DNA from: CAYURR01 sp964446745
GTDB lineage: Bacteria; Bacillota; Clostridia; Lachnospirales; WQUN01
Length of the DNA: 15,762 nt
Reading direction: 5' to 3'
NCBI GenBank assembly: GCA_964446745.1
Contig: CAYURR010000058.1
Location: forward strand, 1 to 15,762
Shown here: one piece after another, positions 7,632 through 14,324 of the stretch
How the letters are laid out: every line of letters starts with the position of its first letter
Position numbering within the stretch: the first letter of the stretch is position 1
Notes under the pieces: generated by a model
The model's input: only the letters and a program-made list of their open reading frames with translations
Told to the model about the DNA's origin: nothing
The model's database searches: none
Program-made: the position numbers and the translations under genes

Positions 7632-8036
7632 TCAGGTATACAGATTTTGTTTGTGTTGCTTGATCATATTAATAGAAAATGTTCCGTCAGCCTGTATGAT
7701 CTCAAATGAGTCCATCAGCGCCTTTATCATAATCAAGCCCATTTCCTCTTCGGCGTTGAAATCGCTAAGTGTATCGCCCGTAGAGATTGTAATCCTGACT
7801 GTATCGGCCGACATATTGAATACAACTTGAAAATCGCTGTCCTTTTGCGGTAAAAAGGTCTTGATGATAAATGTGCAGGCTTCGGAAACCGCTGCCTTTA
7901 CATCCTCGATCTCGTCTATCTCAAAACCCATACGGTTGGCTATCGACGATGCGGTCAGACGCGCCGCTGATACATATGCCGAGTTGATGGGCAATGACAG
8001 CCGGATGCATTCTTGATTTTCTGCGTTATTATTCAT
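7632..8036 (-). CDS. RsbW-like protein with degenerate ATP-binding motifs
   Basis: A 134-residue protein with the overall pattern of the RsbW/HATPase_c_2 family: LPINSAYVSAARLTASSIAN, then EIEDVKAAVSEACTF, and a G2-like EMGLIMIKALMDSFE. The catalytic signatures are missing. At the N box the Mg-binding Asn is Phe56 (compare N56 in the next gene), with Thr at 60. At the G1 box Asp-x-Gly-x-Gly reads Thr86, Asp88 and Leu90. ATP binding and kinase activity are thus unlikely, and it may act as a binding or scaffold partner, or as a dimerisation partner of the intact kinase (inference). The start is the ATG at 8034-8036, with GAGGG eight bases upstream, overlapping the STAS gene stop by 8 bases; a GTG at 8045 sits too close to that site. 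The frame is undamaged, so this is a diverged gene and not a pseudogene. Confidence 0.8.
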   Translation of the reverse strand: MNNNAENQECIRLSLPINSAYVSAARLTASSIANRMGFEIDEIEDVKAAVSEACTFIIKTFLPQKDSDFQVVFNMSADTVRITISTGDTLSDFNAEEEMGLIMIKALMDSFEIIQADGTFSINMIKQHKQNLYT

Positions 8037-8358
8037 TTGCTTCACCCTCGATTATGAATACCTTATCTAGATTGGTTATACGAAAGAGCTTACTTATGGC
8101 GGGCTTTAATGCGCTTAAAGTAATCTTGCCGCCAAATGCCGTCACGTTCTTAAGTACGCCGACCAACGCGCCGAGCGCTGTCGAGTCGATATACTCAAGA
8201 TCCTTGCAGTTGATGCGAACATCGGCTTGCTTTTCGGATAATAGATCGGTCAGTGATTTCTTCATCTCGACAGAGTTGAATATATCCACCTCGCCCGAAA
8301 TCGACACGTCCCAACGATTTTTGTTTTCGTTGAATGCGGAAACTACTTGATATTCCAA
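8029..8358 (-). CDS. STAS-domain anti-sigma factor antagonist (RsbV/SpoIIAA type)
   Basis: A 109-residue single-domain STAS protein. It has ISGEVDIFNS near residues 20-29, DLEYIDSTALGAL near 53-65 with the expected phosphorylatable Ser at 59 (DST, compare DSSGLG of SpoIIAA), and the typical GGKITLSALKPAISKLFRIT stretch. In this family the unphosphorylated form pulls the kinase off its partner, and the kinase and a PP2C phosphatase set its phosphorylation state. Both enzymes are encoded in the same operon. The start is TTG at 8356-8358, with GGAGG eight bases upstream; the in-site ATG is in another frame. It is the first gene of the five-gene - strand operon and is divergent from the LtaS-like gene. 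Confidence 0.88.
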   Translation of the reverse strand: MEYQVVSAFNENKNRWDVSISGEVDIFNSVEMKKSLTDLLSEKQADVRINCKDLEYIDSTALGALVGVLKNVTAFGGKITLSALKPAISKLFRITNLDKVFIIEGEANE

Positions 8359-8408
8359 GACCTCATCCTCCGTTCTGTTCCCGTTATTCGGAAATATTTT
8401 TGTAATTC

Positions 8409-8414
8409 AGTATA
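8409..8414 (-). promoter_or_regulatory. -10 element for the partner-switch operon
   Basis: TATACT on the - strand lies about 50 bases before the TTG start of the STAS gene. No good -35 hexamer is found 16-18 bases upstream (TAGTAA at best), so the promoter may need an activator or another sigma factor. I found no GTTTAA/GGGTAT sigma-B-like pair. Confidence 0.4.
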
Positions 8415-8455
8415 CAACAATTTGTGTAAAATTACTAATATTTTTTAATGGAATG

Positions 8456-8484
8456 TTGACGCGAACAATTCACGCATGTATCAT
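8456..8484 (+). promoter_or_regulatory. Possible sigma-A promoter for the LtaS-like gene
   Basis: TTGACG (8456-8461) and TATCAT (8479-8484) are separated by 17 bases. Transcription would start near 8491, within the ribosome site GAGGTG (8489-8494) of the ATG at 8502, giving a leader of only about 11 bases. A weaker alternative upstream is TTGTGT (8422-8427) with TTTAAT (8444-8449). The rest of the 143-base divergent gap (8359-8501) is AT-rich and shows nothing else I can name. Confidence 0.4.
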
Positions 8485-8501
8485 GGATGAGGTGATTAAA
8501 T

Positions 8502-10391
8502 ATGGAGATTTTGCAAAGAATTAGGGAGTTAATCAAAAAAGCGATGGACAAGCTGAGACTCCCTGTCAGGCTTAGTATGTTTCAAACCCTTACGCTGATA
8601 TTTCATTATTCACTGTTTTTAACCGTGCTGATGATAGCTATACAGCCCGGTAATATGCAGCCTACATTTGTCAGCATAGTGTACTCGAACTGGATTATTT
8701 TTGTTTTGAACTGGCTGCCGGTGCTCGCGTTTTTGTTGCTGTTATATTTCATTTTTAACAGTACCGTTTTATCCGTGGGCGTTGTGAGCTTTGTCATGAT
8801 CATGATGTCGTTTGTAAATAACAAGATGATCAACATGAGGTCGGATCCGTTTAAACCGTTTGACATCATGCTCGGTACGACGTTATTTACCGTGGCAAAG
8901 AGCCTCGATAAAAAGCTATTCATACTCGCGGGCGGTTTGATTGTGGCTGCCGTTGTAGGTATAGCGTTCGGTATGTTTATCATTAAAAACAAACCGATAC
9001 GACCGGCCGTGCGCATCATCCTGAGCGCAATGCTTTTAACCGCCATGATAGGTGCGAACTCAAGCTGGTATTCGGATAAGGACTTGAATGCCTGGCTATA
9101 TGTGGGCGGCAACGGCATGAACCAGACGGACAATTTCCAGTCAAAGGGCTTTCTGTATAGCTTTATTTACACTGCGAATACAAGCCGTATCACAAAACCC
9201 CCTGGGTACGATGCCGACAAGAAAAAGATTGAACAAAGTTTAGACCGCTTTATACCAGAGGATAAATCAACAGCTATAAAGCCAAACATTGTTGTGGTCT
9301 TAAGCGAGGCCTTTTCTGAGATAGCGTTGAGCGATAGATTAAACTTCGACGGATATCCTGACCCGCTTGAAAACTACAAACAGATAAAGGCATCATCATA
9401 TTCGGGATACATCGTGACACCCTCTGTAGGTGGCGGTACGGCGGATACGGAGTTTGATATTTTGACCGCACTCAATACACGACAGTTTCGCGGCACGCCA
9501 TACGCATTTTCGCTCGTGACCAAACCTACGAAGTCCCTTGCTACAGTGTTAGCGGGGCAGGGGTACGTAAACACCTCGATGCATCCGGGTTATGGCTGGG
9601 CTTACAACCGCCAGAACGCATATAAAAACCTCGGGTTTGGGGAGTTTTATGACATATCGACCTATGACAAAACCGATATGAAGGGCCTATATATAACGGA
9701 GCGTCAAACCATTGATCGGATGATATCTCGATACGAGCAACATGTAGCGGACGCACCTGATTCACCGCTGTTGATGTTTTCCATCACGATACAAAACCAT
9801 GGGCCGTTCGATGACAAATATGGCAGCGCGAAGAATTTCAATACAGACCTGCCTATTACGGAGCAGTCTGTAAACGCGATGTCGAATTATTTTGAAGGCC
9901 TCAGGGATTGCGATATAGAGCTGAAACGCTTGACGGACTATTTCAATAGCCGCCCCGAGCCTGTTGTGATGTTATATTTCGGGGATCATCTGCCGAGTTT
10001 TGCTACCGATGCATACGAGGCGTTTATCCCGCAGTGGATCGATAACGATGGCATCAACGGTTTTAGAAATGCGGTACGTATGTATAAAGAGCCATATATC
10101 ATCTGGCAAAATAACGCCACGAGGGCAACCGTAAACCTTGACGACAGATGGGCCCAAAGCCCGCTGAACGATAGGGTAGTATCGTCAAACTATCTCGGTG
10201 CGGGATTTTTAGATGTAATAGGGCTCAGTGGGATCGACCCGTTCTATGATTATACAAACGAGCTCTGCGCAAGCTATCCGGTCATTATGGAAAACAACTG
10301 CTATAACAATGAATACGAGCGCAAGACACATGCCGAGGCAGAGCTCGTCGGGTTGTATAAGAGTTGGTCGTATTACGGGCTTATGCGATAA
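8502..10391 (+). CDS. LTA synthase-like membrane sulfatase (alkaline phosphatase superfamily)
   Basis: A 629-residue membrane enzyme of the LtaS family, in which the extracellular domain transfers glycerol-phosphate from phosphatidylglycerol to build lipoteichoic acid. There are five hydrophobic segments in the first 190 residues (about 24-47, 59-85, 87-105, 139-162, 170-187), the LtaS layout, and then a sulfatase domain from about 258 to 600. Metal and catalytic residues are visible: E269 (VVVLSEAF), the nucleophile Thr313 (GGGTADTEFD, compare GKTSDAEF of LtaS), H433 (IQNHGPF) and D495-H496 (YFGDHLPSF). The ATG start has GAGGTG upstream. Related enzymes act as LTA primases or as phosphoglycerol transferases on other glycans, so the exact acceptor is uncertain. 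It is the first gene of a two-gene + strand unit. Confidence 0.85.
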   Translation: MEILQRIRELIKKAMDKLRLPVRLSMFQTLTLIFHYSLFLTVLMIAIQPGNMQPTFVSIVYSNWIIFVLNWLPVLAFLLLLYFIFNSTVLSVGVVSFVMIMMSFVNNKMINMRSDPFKPFDIMLGTTLFTVAKSLDKKLFILAGGLIVAAVVGIAFGMFIIKNKPIRPAVRIILSAMLLTAMIGANSSWYSDKDLNAWLYVGGNGMNQTDNFQSKGFLYSFIYTANTSRITKPPGYDADKKKIEQSLDRFIPEDKSTAIKPNIVVVLSEAFSEIALSDRLNFDGYPDPLENYKQIKASSYSGYIVTPSVGGGTADTEFDILTALNTRQFRGTPYAFSLVTKPTKSLATVLAGQGYVNTSMHPGYGWAYNRQNAYKNLGFGEFYDISTYDKTDMKGLYITERQTIDRMISRYEQHVADAPDSPLLMFSITIQNHGPFDDKYGSAKNFNTDLPITEQSVNAMSNYFEGLRDCDIELKRLTDYFNSRPEPVVMLYFGDHLPSFATDAYEAFIPQWIDNDGINGFRNAVRMYKEPYIIWQNNATRATVNLDDRWAQSPLNDRVVSSNYLGAGFLDVIGLSGIDPFYDYTNELCASYPVIMENNCYNNEYERKTHAEAELVGLYKSWSYYGLMR

Positions 10392-10413
10392 AGGGAAGGG
10401 GGTTCTGAAGGAT

Positions 10414-10887
10414 ATGGATAAACACGAAGGTATTTACGCCGAGATAGAAATGCTAAAGAAATGCTTGGATAAGAAAATAGATACACTTGATCAGATACTA
10501 TCGATCACCGAGAACCAGACCGTGCTTTTGACAGAGATATCCGGAAGGCCTGATGCGTATATCGAAAGCTCGATGTTTTATGAGATGAACGATCAGAAGC
10601 AACTTTTGATAAATGAGATAAATACTAACGACGATATATTCGCGTCAGTGTTGAAACGTATAGGACCGCAGCTCGACGCGAGCCCAGAACATTATGGGGA
10701 TGATATCCGATACTTGCAGGACCGAATACGCGAGGTTATGGATCTGGATACAAAGGTGCGTGTACGCGAGGCAAAGAATAAGGACACATTAGTAATAAAG
10801 AGGATCAATAAGCCCCAAACACCGAGGCAGGACAATCCGGCTATGAAGCGAGAGGTCTTGGAGCGATATAAAAGTAACAAGAAATAA
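10414..10887 (+). CDS. Small all-helical protein, resembles FlgN/FliT-type flagellar chaperones
   Basis: A 157-residue soluble protein with no signal peptide or membrane segment, very rich in charged and hydrophobic heptads and so predicted mostly alpha-helical. The order of motifs (DTLDQILSITENQTVLL, then EMNDQKQLLINEI with DDIFASVLKRI, then DIRYLQDRIREVMDLD and a basic, Pro-containing tail) recalls the FlgN/FliT-type proteins encoded in flagellar clusters of Clostridia. That is resemblance only, and no other flagellar gene is in the window. The start is taken as the ATG at 10414, with AAGGA close upstream and a GGGGG run further away. The frame continues upstream into the LtaS-like gene, but that part is a shadow of it. 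It begins 22 bases after the LtaS-like gene and ends in a strong terminator. Confidence 0.6.
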   Translation: MDKHEGIYAEIEMLKKCLDKKIDTLDQILSITENQTVLLTEISGRPDAYIESSMFYEMNDQKQLLINEINTNDDIFASVLKRIGPQLDASPEHYGDDIRYLQDRIREVMDLDTKVRVREAKNKDTLVIKRINKPQTPRQDNPAMKREVLERYKSNKK

Positions 10888-10920
10888 AAAATACCACGGA
10901 TTTAATCCGTGGTATTTTTT
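10886..10920. terminator. Strong bidirectional rho-independent terminator
   Basis: A 16-base-pair perfect stem (10886-10901 with 10905-10920) around a TTA loop. It has a GC-rich core (CCACGG/CCGTGG) and six A's on the left arm and six T's on the right. It overlaps the stop codon of the small helical protein and lies 12 bases from the end of the convergent dehydrogenase gene, so it can serve both strands. Confidence 0.93.
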
Positions 10921-10931
10921 GTGTTTAATAT

Positions 10932-11738
10932 TTACTGTATATCCATCTTACTTATTAACCTGCAAGCATCGAGATAGAATGAATAATCACGTGGCGGTTT
11001 GCCGGTTTGCAACATATTCACGAGCTCGGCGGGGCCGACACTTTCATATTCAAGTGGTATCTGATGATGTATTGTCTTGCCTTCGTGCGTAACCATTAAC
11101 TGCAGATCAAAAGCTGTCGGTGATGTCTGGATGATACATTGCCTGTCTGCATATCCGACCACCGCCGTCACCATATCACGATTTCGCATCACGTCTACAG
11201 ATGAAAAATCTTGGCCGCATAGCGTCAGACAAAGCTCTGCAGAATGGATCCCGTAGAACCAGTATCCGTCATACTCGCTCTGTGGATCGGCGGCATAAGA
11301 GATCAACACAGTGCTGCCGGGTTGAATTGTTTCGGCGAGCTCCTTAAATCCCGAAATACCTTTGATGTTGCTGCCGCCGCAGAGCAAAAGGTTATGTGTT
11401 TTTGCATATTCGACGATTTCTCGAGCCTGGTCTACATCGCATGCAAATGGCTTGTCGTTGAACAAGTGCTTACCTTTACGCAATGTCTTCATGGCTGGGG
11501 CATGATGCATAGAACCTCTGCGGTATGTAATAACGATTGCATCGCATGCATCGATTACAGCGTCATCGGTGTCGCATTGTATAAGGTTATACTCCGCACT
11601 GAGTTTTGCCGCGATTTCCGTATCATCGTTTCCATAGATATGGCTGACTGTGAAATCCGGATATTTTTTCTCGCGGTTAAATACCTCACAAAAATGTCTC
11701 GAATGTGAGTTCTCAGCACCTATTAATCCGATCTTCAT
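10932..11738 (-). CDS. Gfo/Idh/MocA-type oxidoreductase, short form
   Basis: A 268-residue NAD(P)-dependent dehydrogenase-like protein. It has an N-terminal Rossmann strand with IGLIGAENSHS (3-13), DKP at 95-97 in the place of the family's EKP motif (catalytic Lys kept), and a YGIHSAEL segment in the C-terminal half where the family has its conserved His. It is shorter than the usual 330-370 residues because the C-terminal sheet domain is compact. The start ATG (11736-11738) overlaps the upstream dehydrogenase stop by 4 bases (ATGA) and has a GGGGGG ribosome site. It is the last gene of the nox operon. Members oxidise or reduce sugars, inositols and similar compounds; the substrate here cannot be read from sequence. 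Confidence 0.8.
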   Translation of the reverse strand: MKIGLIGAENSHSRHFCEVFNREKKYPDFTVSHIYGNDDTEIAAKLSAEYNLIQCDTDDAVIDACDAIVITYRRGSMHHAPAMKTLRKGKHLFNDKPFACDVDQAREIVEYAKTHNLLLCGGSNIKGISGFKELAETIQPGSTVLISYAADPQSEYDGYWFYGIHSAELCLTLCGQDFSSVDVMRNRDMVTAVVGYADRQCIIQTSPTAFDLQLMVTHEGKTIHHQIPLEYESVGPAELVNMLQTGKPPRDYSFYLDACRLISKMDIQ

Positions 11739-12823
11739 TTATCTGCCCCCCACATCCACGCATTTTGACGATGGCATTCCTCGATTACCATGACCTGTCT
11801 TCTGATCTGCCAAAGCTTTATCGGAAATTCAATTCCTTCGGTTAAGGTATTATATAGGCTGTCATAATATGCCAATGCCATGTACTCAAACAAATCTTTA
11901 GCGCATGTGCTGTTCCACTCTCCGCTGTACCATTTCAATTGCTCCACGCAATATGATGGCGTGCCGTCCGGCTTGCACAACGGTGATTCAACCAAGGTTT
12001 GGAATGGGGCTTCGGAAGGAATAAAATACTTCCATTCAGCGTGCTCCATCGTGGACTTTATGCCGCCGCGTGTGCCGTGGATGTTGTATGTAAAGTTAGG
12101 AAACGCGCAGCATGACGATATCTCCACATCCAGTACGATATGGTTTTTACCACGCATCACGAGCTTTACGTAATCCTCTGCATCGCCCAATGTGTTGGCG
12201 CGGTTCATGGCACAGAAAATCTCGGGGATATCGTTCTCATCCCCGCCATACAAATCCAGTATTTGATCCAACGGATGCGGGCCGGTGTTAAGTAGATTAC
12301 CGGCCATGAAGCGTTGGAGAGTCTGCCAGTCCCAGCGTCGTGCAAATCCGTTAAATGCAACCGAGGCCTGTATAATTTCCCCGATTAGACCCGACGAGAC
12401 AATCTCTTTAACCTTTTGATAATACGGTGCAAATCGCGATTGCTGAAAGAAAAATAATCTATCCTTAGCATCGGGGCAGCAATTAACTACCGCATCAAAG
12501 TCCGAGACTGAGGAGGCCGCCGGTTTTTCACAGACTACCCTTTGGCCTCGCATAAGCAAGTCCTTTGTGATGTCTGTATGCATATAACTGAAAGAGGCAT
12601 TGACGATAAGGTCCAGTTTTTCCTGCTCAACCATATCTGTATAACATTCATACACATTACATCCGAGCTCTTGCTGAGCCCTCGTCCTTCGCTCCTCAGA
12701 CAGTTCACATACGGCAGCAATGTTATATTTATCGCTTATCTTGGTTAGATTGGCCGCGTGTATATCCCGGCCAGAACGACCTTGGCCGATGATGCCTATA
12801 TTTATTTGCCTCTTTACACTCAT
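11735..12823 (-). CDS. Gfo/Idh/MocA family dehydrogenase
   Basis: A 362-residue oxidoreductase of full family length. It has the Rossmann loop GIIGQGRSGRD (10-20), VCEKPAAS with the conserved EKP at 99-101, and the active-site-type segment LLNTGPHPLDQ with His183. The start chosen is the ATG at 12821-12823, two bases after the TAG of nox, where translation would be coupled (TAG-GC-ATG) because its own ribosome site is weak. The longer frame to 12868 runs inside nox and gives an unnatural His/Arg-rich lead. Tandem Gfo/Idh/MocA genes commonly handle successive or paired steps on one sugar or polyol. Placement behind an NADH oxidase suggests the NADH formed is disposed of by its neighbour (inference). 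Confidence 0.86.
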   Translation of the reverse strand: MSVKRQINIGIIGQGRSGRDIHAANLTKISDKYNIAAVCELSEERRTRAQQELGCNVYECYTDMVEQEKLDLIVNASFSYMHTDITKDLLMRGQRVVCEKPAASSVSDFDAVVNCCPDAKDRLFFFQQSRFAPYYQKVKEIVSSGLIGEIIQASVAFNGFARRWDWQTLQRFMAGNLLNTGPHPLDQILDLYGGDENDIPEIFCAMNRANTLGDAEDYVKLVMRGKNHIVLDVEISSCCAFPNFTYNIHGTRGGIKSTMEHAEWKYFIPSEAPFQTLVESPLCKPDGTPSYCVEQLKWYSGEWNSTCAKDLFEYMALAYYDSLYNTLTEGIEFPIKLWQIRRQVMVIEECHRQNAWMWGADK

Positions 12824-12825
12824 GC

Positions 12826-14154
12826 CTATTCTATTGCCATAAGGCCTGCGGTGTTGATGATGCCCCAAGGTTTATTGAAATGCGGCTGGAAGAATTGATC
12901 GACCATTGCAATTTCTGCCATTGTCATCTTGTTCTGGAGGCACACAGACAGGGTGTTTATAATCTGGGTATAATCACCTGTGGAGCAGAGCTGAGCACCT
13001 ACGATTATGCCATTATCTGCTCTATAAACGATCTTTAACAATATTTCGTTAAAGTCGGGCATGAATTCCGGACGATTGTTTTCTGTGACTGTAACGGTCT
13101 TGACCTGTATATTATTGGCAGCAGCAGCGGCTTCGGTGAGACCGGTTCCGGCCATGTTCAGTCCAAATATACGAATGCCGGAGGTAGACTGTGTGCCGAT
13201 ATACTTGAGCTTGTTCTCTACGAGGTTGTAACCCACGAGTGTTCCCATGCGTACGGCGTTTGTTGCGAGCGGGATATACGAATGCGTTTGTGTGGGGTTA
13301 TAGAAGATCGTTGCCGAGTCGCCGGCAGCGAGAACGTCTTTGTCACTTGTGTGCATATATTCGTCAACGACGATTGCGCCATTTTTAAGCATCTCGAGTT
13401 GATCCTTAAACAGGGAGGTATTAGGCATGAAGCCGATGCAGAGGATCACAAGATCTGCTGTATGCTCGCCCTTGTCCGTTACAACACTTGTTACAGTGCC
13501 GTCTGCGCCCTTGAGTTCCTTGACAGCCTCGCCAAGTGCCATCTTAACACCTTTAGCCTTGAACAGCTCTTCAGCCTTGTCTGTGAATTCCTTGTCCATA
13601 TATTTACTCATTACACGAGTTTCCATGTCGATGACTGTTACATTCTTGCCGGTGTCAGAGAATGCCTCCACAAGCTCAACGCCGATATATCCGGCACCTA
13701 CAACCGCTACGTTCTTGGCGTTCTTTGCGGACTGAACGATCTGCTTTGCGTGATCAAAGTTTTTGCATAGTAAAACGTTTTTAAGATCAACACCAGGGAA
13801 TCTCGGAACGATCGGCCATGAACCAGTAGTTACAACGAGTTTATCATAGCTGTCTTCAAAAACCTCATCAGTTTGCAGGTTTTTGACGGTCAATTTCTTG
13901 CCTTTGACATCAACGGATTGCACCTCGTGTTTCATGCATGTATTGACGCCGAGCGATTTTAGTTTGTCGGGTGAGCTATAAAACAGGCTAGAGAGATCCT
14001 TTACAACCTCACCGACATGTAATGCGATACCGCATGAAAGGAACGAAACATTATCGTTACGCTCATAGATTGTAATATCCGCCTTATGCTGTCTCGCGAT
14101 ACTTACTGCTGCGGCCGTACCTGCATGTGTACATCCTACTATTACTACCTTCAT
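12826..14154 (-). CDS. nox: NADH oxidase (FAD-dependent, pyridine nucleotide-disulfide oxidoreductase family)
   Basis: A 442-residue flavoprotein of the group that includes water-forming NADH oxidase, NADH peroxidase and CoA-disulfide reductase. It has an N-terminal FAD loop with VVIVGCTHAGTA and the conserved His10, a single redox cysteine Cys41 in SFLSCGIAL (the sulfenic-acid position of Nox/Npx), a second nucleotide loop GAGYIG (153-158) for NADH, the FAD-binding Asp279 in VLAAGDSA, and a C-terminal dimerisation domain. The length is typical (440-460). The most likely reaction is oxidation of NADH with four-electron reduction of oxygen to water, giving oxygen protection and NAD recycling. 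Peroxidase or CoA-disulfide reductase activity cannot be excluded by eye. It starts at an ATG with a perfect AGGAGGT eight bases upstream and leads an operon with two dehydrogenases. Confidence 0.85.
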   Translation of the reverse strand: MKVVIVGCTHAGTAAAVSIARQHKADITIYERNDNVSFLSCGIALHVGEVVKDLSSLFYSSPDKLKSLGVNTCMKHEVQSVDVKGKKLTVKNLQTDEVFEDSYDKLVVTTGSWPIVPRFPGVDLKNVLLCKNFDHAKQIVQSAKNAKNVAVVGAGYIGVELVEAFSDTGKNVTVIDMETRVMSKYMDKEFTDKAEELFKAKGVKMALGEAVKELKGADGTVTSVVTDKGEHTADLVILCIGFMPNTSLFKDQLEMLKNGAIVVDEYMHTSDKDVLAAGDSATIFYNPTQTHSYIPLATNAVRMGTLVGYNLVENKLKYIGTQSTSGIRIFGLNMAGTGLTEAAAAANNIQVKTVTVTENNRPEFMPDFNEILLKIVYRADNGIIVGAQLCSTGDYTQIINTLSVCLQNKMTMAEIAMVDQFFQPHFNKPWGIINTAGLMAIE

Positions 14155-14193
14155 TTAATTTACCTCCTAATTTTAATAATAAAAGCTGTTTAC

Positions 14194-14222
14194 AATATAT
14201 CACCTGTACGCGGTGCTGTAAA
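14194..14222 (-). promoter_or_regulatory. Extended -10 sigma-A promoter for nox operon
   Basis: On the - strand, TTTACA (14217-14222) and TATATT (14194-14199) are 17 bases apart, and the -10 is preceded by TGA, the extended -10 pattern. The leader before the nox ATG is about 35 bases. The spacer holds a short inverted repeat, CACC-7-GGTG (14201-14215), that could be an operator but is too short to be sure. Confidence 0.65.
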
Positions 14223-14239
14223 TATCATTAATAATTCAT

Positions 14240-14286
14240 AAAAGGGCTACTGCAAACCGACTATATCAGTTCGCAGCGGCCCTTTT
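14240..14286 (-). terminator. Long hairpin, likely terminator of the repeat-protein gene
   Basis: The outer arms AAAAGGGC (14240-14247) and GCCCTTTT (14279-14286) pair perfectly. After a wobble and a mismatch, CTGC/GCAG pair, and further imperfect pairing continues to a CTATA loop. The T-run is only four bases in either direction, so termination may be partial and nox could receive readthrough. It lies about 38 bases after the stop of the repeat-protein gene and upstream of the nox promoter. The rest of the gap (14155-14324) holds only that promoter and the ribosome site. Confidence 0.7.
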
Positions 14287-14324
14287 ATATTACGTTATTT
14301 TAGTTAAAGTGTAAGCTGAGAAAA

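Noticed and set aside
7994..8350. + strand open frame opposite the STAS gene
   Set aside because: It has no recognisable domain and no ribosome site, and it is antisense to a clear STAS coding region.
10228..10413. N-terminal extension of the small helical protein overlapping the LtaS-like gene
   Set aside because: The extra 62 codons are an out-of-frame reading of the LtaS-like C-terminus, while the helical protein proper starts at 10414.
12824..12868. Longer N-terminus of the second dehydrogenase from 12868
   Set aside because: It lies wholly inside the end of nox, and the Rossmann strand begins just after the ATG at 12823.
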